Assembly (NCBI GenBank): GCA_964518575.1
Contig: CAZFGW010000009.1
Coordinates: 1 to 64,000, forward strand
From: MGBC163016 sp964518575
GTDB taxonomy: Bacteria > Actinomycetota > Coriobacteriia > Coriobacteriales > Eggerthellaceae
DNA length: 64,000 nt
Direction of reading: 5' to 3'
Of the stretch, positions 18,244 through 26,975 are shown piece by piece. The position numbers were made by a program, and so were the translations under genes. Numbering within the stretch: the first letter of the stretch is position 1; every line of letters starts with the position of its first letter. The notes below the pieces were generated by a model. That model searched no databases. It saw nothing but the letters and a program-made list of their open reading frames with translations, and was not told the origin of the DNA.

Positions 18244-21141
18244 TCACCCGTTTGCAAGGATTCGTTTCAAGAACTGACCCGTATAGCTGCCTTCAACCTG
18301 AGCGACCTGCTCCGGTGTTCCCCGCGCGATGATCTTCCCGCCCCGGTCGCCCCCTTCGGGACCGAGATCGACGATATGGTCGGCTGATTTGATCACATCG
18401 AGGTTATGTTCGATCACGAGCACGGTGTTACCCGCATCGACCAGGCGCTGCAAAACGGCAAGCAGCTGTCGCACATCCTCAAAATGAAGACCCGTGGTCG
18501 GCTCATCCAGAATATAGAACGTCTTGCCCGTTGAGCGCTTCTGCAGCTCGCTCGAGAGTTTCACCCGCTGTGCTTCGCCACCGGAAAGCGTGGTCGCAGG
18601 CTGCCCGAGACGAATATAGCCGAGACCGACATCATAGAGCGTTTGAAGCTTGCGTTTGATCGAAGGGATATTCTCGAAGAATACGAGTGCATCCTCGACA
18701 GTCATGTTCAGGACGTCAGAGATATTCTTGCCTCGATAGGTCACCTGGAGCGTTTCACGGTTATAGCGTTTGCCATTGCATTCCTCGCAGGGAACGTAGA
18801 TATCAGGCAAGAAATGCATCTCGATCTTGATCTGTCCATCGCCTCGGCATGCTTCACACCGACCGCCCTTCACATTGAAGGAGAACCTGCCCGGAGAATA
18901 CCCGCGCGCTTTCGATTCCGCCGTAGACGCGAAGAGCTGCCGGATGTCATCCCACAAACCGATATAGGTTGCAGGATTGGAGCGCGGCGTGCGTCCGATT
19001 GGGCTCTGGTCGATATTGATGACCTTATCAAGCTTGTCAATTCCCGTGATCTTCTTATACGGTCCACTTCGGCGGTGGGAATGGTTCAGCCGGTTCGCAA
19101 GCACGGGCGCAAGCGTATCGGTTATGAGCGAGCTTTTTCCTGAGCCGGATACACCGGTAATGACCGTGAGGGTACCAAGCGGTACCTCAAGCGTGACATT
19201 TTGCAGATTGTTCTGCTTGACGCCGGAGAGTTTCAACGTGCCTGCTTTCGGCTTGCGCCGGACGCGGGGCACCTCGATCTTCCGCCTGCCCGACAGATAG
19301 TCCGCCGTCAATGATTCATCGAACTCCATCAGCTCTTCAGGAGTGCCGCACGCGGTCACTGCACCGCCATGTTCACCCGCGCCGGGCCCCATATCGACCA
19401 CATAGTCGGCGCTTCTGATGGTGTCTTCATCATGTTCGACGACCACAACGGTGTTCCCGAGATCCCGAAGGTGCTCGAGTGTTTTGATCAAACGCTCATT
19501 GTCCCGTTGATGAAGACCGATGGAAGGCTCGTCGAGAATATAGAGCACGCCCATAAGCCCCGCACCGATCTGGGTTGCAAGCCTGATCCTCTGCGCTTCG
19601 CCACCTGAAAGGGTTGCCGTTGCCCGAGAGAGCGTCAGGTAGTCCAAGCCAACATCGACCAAAAACCGCAAACGCGCACAAATCTCTTTGACGATGGGAG
19701 CTGCGATATACTCATCCTGACCGCTGAAAGAAAGCGACTCGAAAAATGCGAGCGAATCGGATGCCGAGAGCTCAGTGGTATCATGGATGGATTTACCACC
19801 CACGGTGACTGCGAGAACCGTCGGATTCAGGCGCTTGCCCTTGCATGTCTTGCACGGGACAGTGGAGAAATACGTCTGGAGCTTTTCGCGCTTGCTGTCA
19901 GTATCCGCCTCGGCATAACGGCGCCTGACCGCTTCGATAACTCCCTCCCATTCCAAATACCAGTAGGTAGAGCGCCCATCAAGGGTGTGATAGTCGATCC
20001 TGACCTGCTCGGTATGGATACCTTCAAGTACCGCTTTTTTCGTTGCATCCTTCAAATCTTCCCAAGGTGTTGCAGGATCTTCGCCCATATGGCGCACGAC
20101 CGCTGCGAGCACCTGAGGATAGTAATTGCCATTCTTGAAAGGAAGGATCACGCCTTCTTCAATGCTTAAGGAGGTGTCGCCGATGAGCAGCGACGCATCG
20201 ACTTCGTCTTTGCTTCCGATGCCATAGCAATCAGGGCACGAACCATAAGGTGCATTGAATGAGAAATCGCGCGGTTGCAACTCATCCATGGAGAAGCCAT
20301 GCTCAGGGCACGCGAGCGCCAAGGAAAACAGATGCTCCCCTTCTGCAAGACCACCTTTCGCACCCGAAGAAACCGTATCCGACGTATCTCTGACATCGTC
20401 TTGACCGCCTGCGTCGAGCACCTGGACCAAGACCTTGCCATCGGCAAGCTTCGTCGCGAGTTCGACCGCCTCGGCAATACGCGAAGTTGCAGATGTCTTG
20501 AGCACAACCCGATCGACGATCACATCGATGAAATGCTTTTTCTTCTTGTTGAGCACAATGGGTTCGCCATCGAGTTTGATGACCTCGCCATCGATACGTA
20601 CCCGTGAAAAGCCCTCTTTTTGAAGATCGGCGAACAACTTTGTGAATTCACCTTTGCGCCCCGCAACGACCGGTGCCATGATCATTGCCTTTGTGGTGTC
20701 GTCAGAAGAAAGCGCAATGATCTCATCGGTCACTTGATCCGTCGTCTGCTTCTTGATCTCACGACCACACTCCGGACAATGCGGAATACCGACCCGTGCG
20801 TATAAAAGACGCAGGTAGTCGTAAATCTCCGTTGTTGTCCCCACGGTAGACCGCGGGTTTTTCGAGGTGGTCTTCTGGTCAATGGAAACCGCCGGACTCA
20901 ACCCATCGATAGAGTCGAGATCAGGCTTTGCCATTTGACCAAGAAACATGCGAGCGTAGCTTGAGAGGCTTTCGACATAGCGACGCTGTCCTTCGGCGTA
21001 GATCGTGTCGAATGCAAGACTTGATTTTCCCGAACCTGACAAGCCTGTGATCACCACGAGTTTATCGCGCGGAATGGTCAGGTCGATGTCTTTGAGATTG
21101 TGTTCGCGTGCGCCTTTGATTACGATATCGGTTTGCGGCAT
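18244..21141 (-). CDS. uvrA: Excinuclease ABC subunit A
   Basis: 965-residue damage-recognition ATPase of nucleotide excision repair. It has two ABC-type halves: Walker A GLSGSGKSSLA near residue 32 and GVSGSGKSSLI in the second half; signatures LSGGEAQRIRL and LSGGEAQRVKL; Walker B YILDEPSIGLH and YILDEPTTGLH. Zinc-finger cysteines occur in CPECGREI and in CEACRGDGQIKIEMHF followed by CEECNGKRYN. The motif QKTTSKNPRSTVGTTTE is typical. The ATG at 21141 has GGGAG 13 nt upstream, rather far. It works with UvrC, encoded 12 kb away. Upstream is a well-formed promoter overlapped by a LexA-like box, consistent with SOS control. Confidence 0.97.
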   Translation of the reverse strand: MPQTDIVIKGAREHNLKDIDLTIPRDKLVVITGLSGSGKSSLAFDTIYAEGQRRYVESLSSYARMFLGQMAKPDLDSIDGLSPAVSIDQKTTSKNPRSTVGTTTEIYDYLRLLYARVGIPHCPECGREIKKQTTDQVTDEIIALSSDDTTKAMIMAPVVAGRKGEFTKLFADLQKEGFSRVRIDGEVIKLDGEPIVLNKKKKHFIDVIVDRVVLKTSATSRIAEAVELATKLADGKVLVQVLDAGGQDDVRDTSDTVSSGAKGGLAEGEHLFSLALACPEHGFSMDELQPRDFSFNAPYGSCPDCYGIGSKDEVDASLLIGDTSLSIEEGVILPFKNGNYYPQVLAAVVRHMGEDPATPWEDLKDATKKAVLEGIHTEQVRIDYHTLDGRSTYWYLEWEGVIEAVRRRYAEADTDSKREKLQTYFSTVPCKTCKGKRLNPTVLAVTVGGKSIHDTTELSASDSLAFFESLSFSGQDEYIAAPIVKEICARLRFLVDVGLDYLTLSRATATLSGGEAQRIRLATQIGAGLMGVLYILDEPSIGLHQRDNERLIKTLEHLRDLGNTVVVVEHDEDTIRSADYVVDMGPGAGEHGGAVTACGTPEELMEFDESLTADYLSGRRKIEVPRVRRKPKAGTLKLSGVKQNNLQNVTLEVPLGTLTVITGVSGSGKSSLITDTLAPVLANRLNHSHRRSGPYKKITGIDKLDKVINIDQSPIGRTPRSNPATYIGLWDDIRQLFASTAESKARGYSPGRFSFNVKGGRCEACRGDGQIKIEMHFLPDIYVPCEECNGKRYNRETLQVTYRGKNISDVLNMTVEDALVFFENIPSIKRKLQTLYDVGLGYIRLGQPATTLSGGEAQRVKLSSELQKRSTGKTFYILDEPTTGLHFEDVRQLLAVLQRLVDAGNTVLVIEHNLDVIKSADHIVDLGPEGGDRGGKIIARGTPEQVAQVEGSYTGQFLKRILANG

Positions 21142-21186
21142 AGTATCTGTGATGCTCCCTGTTCAATCATATTCTTTTCGCGTAGA

Positions 21187-21215
21187 ACTATACCAAGTCG
21201 AACATCTGTATGCAA
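21187..21215 (-). promoter_or_regulatory. uvrA promoter
   Basis: Minus strand: -35 TTGCAT (21215-21210), exactly 17 nt, -10 TATAGT (21192-21187). Initiation near 21180 would give a leader of about 40 nt before the uvrA ATG at 21141. The spacer and -35 overlap the LexA-like palindrome listed separately. Confidence 0.65.
21198..21213. promoter_or_regulatory. LexA (SOS) box-like palindrome over the uvrA promoter
   Basis: The 16 bases TCGAACATCTGTATGC match the actinobacterial/Bacillus-type SOS consensus CGAAC-N4-GTTCG in the complete left half (TCGAACA) and partly in the right half (TGT..G). It covers the -35 end and spacer of the uvrA promoter, the position expected for a repressor. uvrA is a classic LexA target. 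The right half-site is degenerate, so binding is inferred. Confidence 0.5.
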
Positions 21216-21355
21216 GCACCATCATAGGGACTCCACAGGAGAAAATGCCTCATTTTGCTGTTGCTGCTTTTTTGCGATGATGCTGCCGAGACTCCTATCC
21301 CTCTTGCCCTGATTCCTGTCAAGGAGGACTTGTTTCTCTGTTCGCGCTTGAGCGT

Positions 21356-22297
21356 TTAGCCGCGCGGATGCGACTGATGATGCATCTCTTTCAATCGCTC
21401 AGGTGAGATGTGGGTATAGATCTGGGTCGTTGAGAGGCTCGCATGCCCGAGCATCTCCTGAACGCTTCGCAGATCAGCCCCGCCCGCAAGCACATCACTC
21501 GCGAATGAATGGCGCAGTGAGTGAGGCGTATACCCGCCCGTAATACCCTCTTCCTGCTCTTTTCGTTTCATGAGCGAGCGAATCGCGTCGGTGGAAAGCT
21601 TCTTACCGTGCACCGAGAGGAAGAAAAGCCCATTATCCGCATCCCGCACGAGGTGCGGACGTGCCTGCTCCTTATATATCCGCATCGCATTCGCTGCTTT
21701 ATCATGGATGAATACGATCCGCTCTTTAGAGCCCTTGCCCATGACGCGTACCTGCCCCTGCGCAAAATCGACATCACTGAGCATCAGTCCCGACGCCTCG
21801 GAAACGCGTGCGCCCGAGGCATACAAAAACTCAAGGACCGCACGGTTGCGTGCTGCGAGCACCTCGGTACGGCTCCACTCGGTCTGATTGGGAGCGGGAG
21901 ACACTTCGTACTCGAGCAGCACATCGATATCATCGTGCAACACTGTCTTTGGTAGCTTCGCGGGCAACTTCGGACCTTGCAGAATCTGCGCAGGATCATG
22001 CTCGATGCATCCTTCGCTATTCAACCACTGGAACAGACCTTTGAGCGCTGACAGACGGCGATTGATCGTCGATTTTGCATAACGGGCGCGATCGAGTTCT
22101 CCAAGATATCCGCGCAGCTGGCGATGGGTGACCGTATAAGGATCAAGCCCCTTACGCTCAGCCCAGCGCAGATAATCGCTTATATCGATTCGATAATTCC
22201 TGATCGTATGTTCAGAGCAATTCCGCTGCAAGCGAAGCATCTCGAGGAACCGCTCGGCAAGATCCATACCGAGAAGACCGGATGTATCATCCATCAT
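21356..22297 (-). CDS. xer: XerC/XerD-type tyrosine recombinase
   Basis: 313 residues: SAM-like N-terminal core-binding domain (to ~110) and catalytic domain. All tyrosine-recombinase residues are visible: Arg164 (ASGARVSE), Lys188 (GKGSKER), His259 and Arg262 (HSLRHS), His285 (LGHAS) and Tyr294 (IYTHI). Length and motifs fit the chromosome-dimer-resolving Xer enzymes rather than phage integrases. ATG ATG at 22297 overlaps the trmFO stop by 11 bases, so it is coupled to trmFO; the dprA-trmFO-xer order is common in Gram-positives. There is no flanking attachment site or phage gene. Whether it is the XerC or XerD equivalent, or the only Xer, cannot be told here. Confidence 0.92.
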   Translation of the reverse strand: MMDDTSGLLGMDLAERFLEMLRLQRNCSEHTIRNYRIDISDYLRWAERKGLDPYTVTHRQLRGYLGELDRARYAKSTINRRLSALKGLFQWLNSEGCIEHDPAQILQGPKLPAKLPKTVLHDDIDVLLEYEVSPAPNQTEWSRTEVLAARNRAVLEFLYASGARVSEASGLMLSDVDFAQGQVRVMGKGSKERIVFIHDKAANAMRIYKEQARPHLVRDADNGLFFLSVHGKKLSTDAIRSLMKRKEQEEGITGGYTPHSLRHSFASDVLAGGADLRSVQEMLGHASLSTTQIYTHISPERLKEMHHQSHPRG

Positions 22298-23651
22298 CGA
22301 TCACCCCGCAATCGATAAGGGATTGGTGATAGTGACAAAGTGCCTCGTTGCCTCTTTGGGCGTAGTGTTCATACCTGAGCTTTTTGTTCCGCACTTGCGG
22401 TTCAAGGTGCGGAAAGACGCCGAAATTGACATGCATAGGCTGATAATCAATCGTATCCGGATTGGTAGCATGTGCCATCAGTGAGCCGAACGCAGTCGTG
22501 GGCGGCACGACAACCCGCTCGTTTCCTCTCAGCTCGGCGATGAGCGCGAAGGCGCAACCAAGCCCGCTGCGAACAGCTTCGCAATACCCTTCCGTTCCAG
22601 AAAGTTGACCAGCAATATAGACGGGATATGGCAACGTGTTCACCTGATCGCTCAAACGCCCGAACGCGTCTAACAGACGCGGTGCGTCAACAAAGGTATT
22701 GCGATGCATGACGCCATAGCGGGCAAAACGGGCATGTTCGAGCCCCGGAATCATCCGGAAAACGCGTTTTTGCTCAGGGAAGGTCAGATTCGTCTGAAAT
22801 CCAACGAGGTTATAACTGTTGCCCTCAACGTCTTCCCGCCGCAGCTGAACCGCCGCCCACGGACGTCGTCCCGTACGTGGATCAGTGAGACCAACGGGCT
22901 TCATCGCGCCGTAGCGCGGAGTGTCTTTTCCTTTGCGCGCGATCTCCTCGATCGGCTGGCACGCCTGGAACAACTCACGTGTCTCAAAATCTTTCAATAC
23001 CACACGCTCGGCACCAATAAGCTCATCAATGAAATGCTCATAGCTTTCACGATCGAGAGGCGCATTAAGGTAGTCTCCCTGCGCATCATCCTCATAGCGG
23101 CTTTGCGAAAAGAGCACCTCGGTATCAAGGGAATCAGCGAGCACGACCGGCGCTGCCGCGTCGAAGAAATACAACTGATCGCATCCACAGAGTGCCCTCA
23201 ACTCATCTGCGAGCGCTGATGAGGTCAAGGGACCGGTCGCAATGATGAGCGCCGCAAAATCGTCAGTCAGACTATCGAATGAACGTACCTCTTCGTTGCA
23301 ATAGGTAATACGAGGGTGGCTCCGCACAAGATGATCCACCTCATCAGAAAAGCGCTCACGGTCAACGGCAAGCGCGCCTCCCGCGGGAACGCGATTGTCG
23401 AGCGCTGCCCGGAATACATGTGACCCGAGCACATCAAGCTCGGCTTTCAGCATGCCTGCGGCGCTGTCTGGCTTCATGCTCTTCAGCGAATTCGAGCAGA
23501 CGAGTTCAGCGCACTTACCCGTCCGATGAACGGGTGTGGGAACCTGCGGGCGCATCTCATACAAAACGACCTCGTACCCCGCATCAGCAAGTGTTAACGC
23601 AGCTTGGCTTCCCGCGAGCCCCGCACCGATTATGCACACCCTCTCATTCAT
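22287..23651 (-). CDS. trmFO: TrmFO, folate-dependent tRNA (uracil-54-C5)-methyltransferase
   Basis: 454-residue flavoprotein that makes 5-methyluridine at position 54 of tRNA using methylenetetrahydrofolate and reduced FAD. The N-terminal dinucleotide-binding motif IIGAGLAGSQAALTLA, the motif YEMRP, AELVCSNSLKSMKPDSAAG, PAGGALAVDRERFS and the C-terminal GQLSGTEGYCEAVRSG are family signatures; catalytic cysteines lie in the AELVCSN and central regions. The ATG at 23651 lacks a clear ribosome site and begins 24 bases after dprA, so it is probably translated by re-initiation. It is followed by the overlapping Xer gene. Confidence 0.95.
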   Translation of the reverse strand: MNERVCIIGAGLAGSQAALTLADAGYEVVLYEMRPQVPTPVHRTGKCAELVCSNSLKSMKPDSAAGMLKAELDVLGSHVFRAALDNRVPAGGALAVDRERFSDEVDHLVRSHPRITYCNEEVRSFDSLTDDFAALIIATGPLTSSALADELRALCGCDQLYFFDAAAPVVLADSLDTEVLFSQSRYEDDAQGDYLNAPLDRESYEHFIDELIGAERVVLKDFETRELFQACQPIEEIARKGKDTPRYGAMKPVGLTDPRTGRRPWAAVQLRREDVEGNSYNLVGFQTNLTFPEQKRVFRMIPGLEHARFARYGVMHRNTFVDAPRLLDAFGRLSDQVNTLPYPVYIAGQLSGTEGYCEAVRSGLGCAFALIAELRGNERVVVPPTTAFGSLMAHATNPDTIDYQPMHVNFGVFPHLEPQVRNKKLRYEHYAQRGNEALCHYHQSLIDCGVIDDG

Positions 23652-23675
23652 GGGTGTAAGGATAACATCAAACGA

Positions 23676-24611
23676 TCAAAGGCGTCCTTTGATACGTGCC
23701 CGATAGCGCCCATCGGCTCCGCGTTCAATGAACCCCGCACTTTCGAGTCCTGTAAGGAAAACCATGACCCACGCAACACGGTTTTGGTCAGGAGGGATAA
23801 TGCCCGTCGCAAGCAATTCATCAACACTGAGCGGTTCGGCTTTAAGTGCTGCGAGCACCTGGGCTTTCCAGCCAGTCAACGCTTTCCCTTCGCCATCCGC
23901 GACTGATACTTCCTCTGCACGCAACGCACCGAAAAGCATGAAGAGCTGATCTTCAAAGGTGTCGTCGTCGATGATGGGAATCGCACCTTGATAGATCAGG
24001 CGATTCGCGCCTTTTGACGGACCTGAGGTAATGGCACCGGGTATAGCGAGCACATCTCGGTTGGCACTAAGTGCTTCATCGGCGGTTGAAAAGGTACCTG
24101 AGGGCAAACCTGCCTCAACGATGAGGATAGCTTGAGAGAGCCCTGCGATAATGCGGTTGCGCTCCCTGAACATGAAAGGCAGAGGCGAAACTTCCCAGCT
24201 CTGTTCCGAAATGACCGCTCCCCCTTCATCAATCACCCGTTGGAACAAAGTGCGGTGTTCACTCGGATAGAGCTTATCGCATCCTCCTCCGAGCACAACA
24301 ACAGTTTTCGCATGGTTTTCGACCGCCGTTCTGTGGGCTTGCGCATCACATCCGCGTGCGCCACCCGAAACAACGCAGACACCAGCGCGACACGCGAGCG
24401 CGGCGAAGTGCTGTGCGCATCCGAGTCCATACGGCGTCGCTTTACGAGCCCCCACGATCGCAAGACCCGGTACCAAAGCCGTCGGGTCACCGATTCCATA
24501 AATGGAAGACGGAGGATTGCGTGCATCGAGCAGCTGCTTTGGATACGCTTCTGCATCCTGTGTGAGTATCCACCGCTGACCTTTCAGCGGCTCCTTTTCA
24601 CGAAGTCCCAT
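23676..24611 (-). CDS. dprA: DprA/Smf DNA-processing protein
   Basis: 311 residues. DprA protects incoming single-stranded DNA and loads RecA during natural transformation; it is also conserved in species not known to be competent. The Rossmann-like core shows LAIVGARKATPYGLG, VVSGGARGCDAQAH, VVVLGGGCDKLYPSEH and FMFRERNRIIAGLS, then a C-terminal winged-helix-like segment (LAALKAEPLSVDELLATG). The ATG at 24611 follows GGAGGAG by 5 nt and abuts the comM stop. The comM-dprA adjacency suggests a DNA-uptake or recombination module, but no comEA/comEC or pilus gene is in the window. Confidence 0.93.
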   Translation of the reverse strand: MGLREKEPLKGQRWILTQDAEAYPKQLLDARNPPSSIYGIGDPTALVPGLAIVGARKATPYGLGCAQHFAALACRAGVCVVSGGARGCDAQAHRTAVENHAKTVVVLGGGCDKLYPSEHRTLFQRVIDEGGAVISEQSWEVSPLPFMFRERNRIIAGLSQAILIVEAGLPSGTFSTADEALSANRDVLAIPGAITSGPSKGANRLIYQGAIPIIDDDTFEDQLFMLFGALRAEEVSVADGEGKALTGWKAQVLAALKAEPLSVDELLATGIIPPDQNRVAWVMVFLTGLESAGFIERGADGRYRARIKGRL

Positions 24612-26105
24612 TTATGCTCCTCCACTTTGGATATTCAACCTGAAACCAAGCGCTTCCGCGAGATCGTCCTCACTCACGCGATCACGTTGTTCCATATCAG
24701 CGATCGTGCGCCCGACTTTGAGTGCGTTCACAAGACTACGGGCGGAAAGCGAATTCTTATCCGCAAGCATAGTCATGAACGACCGGGCACCATCGGTGAA
24801 ATGGCATGAAGCGATGATCTGTTTTGGAGTCTGCGATACGGCTACCACCTCCTGTCCGCTGCGCTGTTCGCGATGGCACCTGAATTCACGAGCAAGATCA
24901 ACGCCTTCTTTGAGCACATCGGATGGTGTACCACCACCGGACTCAAAGATGGACTGCGTCGGCAATCGACGCACATCGAGCTGGATCGATATTCGATCGA
25001 GCAGCGGACCGCCGATCTTCGCCTGATACTTGCGGATTTGCGTGAACGAACAAGAACACTCATGCGCATCATCGCCGTAATATCCGCACGGACAAGGATT
25101 TGATGCAGCGACAAGCATGAACTGAGCTGGAAACTTAACACTTGAGTCCGCGCGCGTGAGCCTGATCTCGCCGCTTTCCATCGGCTGCCTGAGCCCTTGC
25201 AACGTCGATGACTTGAACTCCGCGATCTCATCGAGAAAGAGCACACCGCGATGCGCCAGTGACGCTTCGCCCGGTCGAATCGGATTACCTCCTCCGAGCA
25301 AACCCGCCGCAGTCACCGAATGATGAGGAGACCGGAAAGGACGCTCTCCTTTCAAAACGTGATCGATGGACTCACCTGCAACCGAATGAATGACGGCGCT
25401 TTCGAGCATCTCCTGTTCGCTCAGATCGGGCAGAATACTCGGAAGCCGTTCCGCAAGCATCGTCTTGCCTGATCCGGGAGGACCGGTCATAAGCAGTCCA
25501 TGGTTACCCGCAGCGGCTATCTGCAAGGCGCGTTTCGCAACGTCATGCCCTGCAATATCTCGATAATCCAGCCGTGCACGCGATCTTTCTCCCTCCGCGT
25601 CTTCGCGACGTGCGGGCAACGGATCGAAGGGATCTTCCTGATGCAGGTGTGCGAGGTTTTGCAAGGCAGACTGCTGTAGTCCCTCTATCGGCGCACGAAG
25701 CCCCTCCGCTCCCACCAAGTGCAATCCAAGACGATGGGCGCAGATCGCATACGCGAGATGCCCAACGACGGGTCGCACCGGTCCAGCCAACGATAATTCG
25801 CCAATGAAAAGCTTGTTCTTGATCATATCCGATGCGATCTGATCCGTTGCTGCAAGGATTCCGAGCGCTATGGGCAGATCGAACCCCGAACCACTCTTCT
25901 TCATGTCGCCTGGTGCGAGGTTGACGACCACGCGCTCGCGCGGCATCACAAACCCCGACGCCTCTATTGCTGAGCGTACGCGCTCGCGGGCTTCCTGTAC
26001 CGCGGTATCTGCCATACCCACGATTGACATACCGGGAAGACCGTTTCCAATAACTACTTCCACTGTGACGGGAATCGCCTCCACTCCGAAAAGCGAGGCG
26101 CTCAT
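24612..26105 (-). CDS. comM: ComM/YifB-family AAA+ ATPase (magnesium-chelatase-like)
   Basis: 497 residues. ComM is a hexameric branch-migration helicase that extends heteroduplex during transformation in Vibrio and Haemophilus. N-terminal domain: VTVEVVIGNGLPGMSIVG. AAA+ core: Walker A MTGPPGSGKTMLAERLP, Walker B VLFLDEIAEF, sensor VAASNPCPCGYYGD. C-terminal Mg-chelatase-like domain: LSARSLVNALKVGRTIADM. I start at the ATG 26105, where family similarity begins; a GTG at 26126 would add seven residues and has the closer spacing to purine-rich sequence. It is translated between yraN and dprA with almost no gap. Confidence 0.92.
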   Translation of the reverse strand: MSASLFGVEAIPVTVEVVIGNGLPGMSIVGMADTAVQEARERVRSAIEASGFVMPRERVVVNLAPGDMKKSGSGFDLPIALGILAATDQIASDMIKNKLFIGELSLAGPVRPVVGHLAYAICAHRLGLHLVGAEGLRAPIEGLQQSALQNLAHLHQEDPFDPLPARREDAEGERSRARLDYRDIAGHDVAKRALQIAAAGNHGLLMTGPPGSGKTMLAERLPSILPDLSEQEMLESAVIHSVAGESIDHVLKGERPFRSPHHSVTAAGLLGGGNPIRPGEASLAHRGVLFLDEIAEFKSSTLQGLRQPMESGEIRLTRADSSVKFPAQFMLVAASNPCPCGYYGDDAHECSCSFTQIRKYQAKIGGPLLDRISIQLDVRRLPTQSIFESGGGTPSDVLKEGVDLAREFRCHREQRSGQEVVAVSQTPKQIIASCHFTDGARSFMTMLADKNSLSARSLVNALKVGRTIADMEQRDRVSEDDLAEALGFRLNIQSGGA

Positions 26106-26127
26106 GACCGAACATCGCCCTTTCACC

Positions 26128-26715
26128 TCATGCCGCCGAAAACGCGTTGATATGGTGGCGCATCATGGCGCGATCCTTTGCCACAACGACAAGGGATATC
26201 ACGTCGAAACGCACCTGCATGTCCACATAATCGTGATCTGCCATGAATGCGAGCGCGATCTTCTCATAGCGTGCACGCTTCTGCAGGGTGACCGCCTCTG
26301 AGGGAAAACCCTTTTGGCAATCTTTGCGTGTTTTCACCTCGACGAAAACGATCGCGTTACCGTCCTTCGCAATAATGTCCGCCTCGCCAGCAAAACACGT
26401 CCAATTGCGCTCAAGGATCTCATACCCGCGCTGGTCCAAGAAGCGCGCTGCTGCCTCTTCGCCGCGCCTCCCCAATTCCTTGTTACGCTTTCCAATGCGA
26501 CTCTTCTTCGGAGACTCGCCGCTTGAAGCGGACTTCTCTGTAGTGTCTTCAGCATTGCCCGCATCTTTATTTGCTTTTGGTGCGCCCGTCTGTATCTCTT
26601 CATGCGGTGGTGCGTCCGTTTCTATTTCAGATGCTTTGTCAGTGACGGTGACGTCTCCAGCCTCGTCGACCATGGTCGGCTCGGTTTGGTGATCAACCTT
26701 TTTCGGTCTTGCCAT
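26128..26715 (-). CDS. yraN: YraN/UPF0102-family putative endonuclease with acidic N-terminal extension
   Basis: 195 residues, against about 115-130 usual for this family. Residues 75-195 hold the restriction-endonuclease-like fold: LGRRGEEAAARFLDQRGYEILERNW, then GEADIIAKDGNAIVFVEVKTRK with the Asp, Glu and Lys of a PD-(D/E)XK site. Residues 1-70 are a low-complexity, acidic and Thr/Ala-rich extension that looks disordered. The ATG at 26715 has an ideal AAAGGAG 5 nt upstream, so the extension is genuinely encoded. It lies in the rnhB-yraN-comM-dprA order seen in many bacteria; the biochemical role is unproven, probably DNA repair or recombination. Confidence 0.87.
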   Translation of the reverse strand: MARPKKVDHQTEPTMVDEAGDVTVTDKASEIETDAPPHEEIQTGAPKANKDAGNAEDTTEKSASSGESPKKSRIGKRNKELGRRGEEAAARFLDQRGYEILERNWTCFAGEADIIAKDGNAIVFVEVKTRKDCQKGFPSEAVTLQKRARYEKIALAFMADHDYVDMQVRFDVISLVVVAKDRAMMRHHINAFSAA

Positions 26716-26975
26716 ATGGACTCCTTTCGACGTGATACCAGCCTACTTTGTCCGTCCATCAGCAAGTTGACAGACACGCATCGCGCATCTGCACAAAATC
26801 CTTCCGTGATCATTTCTTCTCTTATGAAAATCAAACAAGAAGATGGCGAAATGATCGCGTCCGCATCCGTTTCCCCTAACCTAAGCGAACGCAAACATGC
26901 CTTGACCCGAGCGTGATCGGGAAACATGAAATATCGTTATGGAAATGATTCCGCCTGATCGAGTGCGTATAGGCG
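26716..26975. other. Gene-free spacer between yraN and rnhB
   Basis: 260 bases. I see a short CCCGA/TCGGG repeat (26906-26921) without a T-run and AT-rich patches, but no convincing terminator, promoter or gene. It presumably holds the yraN-comM-dprA promoter. Confidence 0.4.

Noticed and set aside
21356..22297. Integrase of a mobile element
   Set aside because: Length, motifs and the dprA-trmFO context fit a housekeeping Xer; no attachment repeats, tRNA or phage genes are near.
26602..26927. Small genes on either strand in and beside the yraN-rnhB spacer
   Set aside because: Both candidate frames lack ribosome sites, overlap yraN and show no family.
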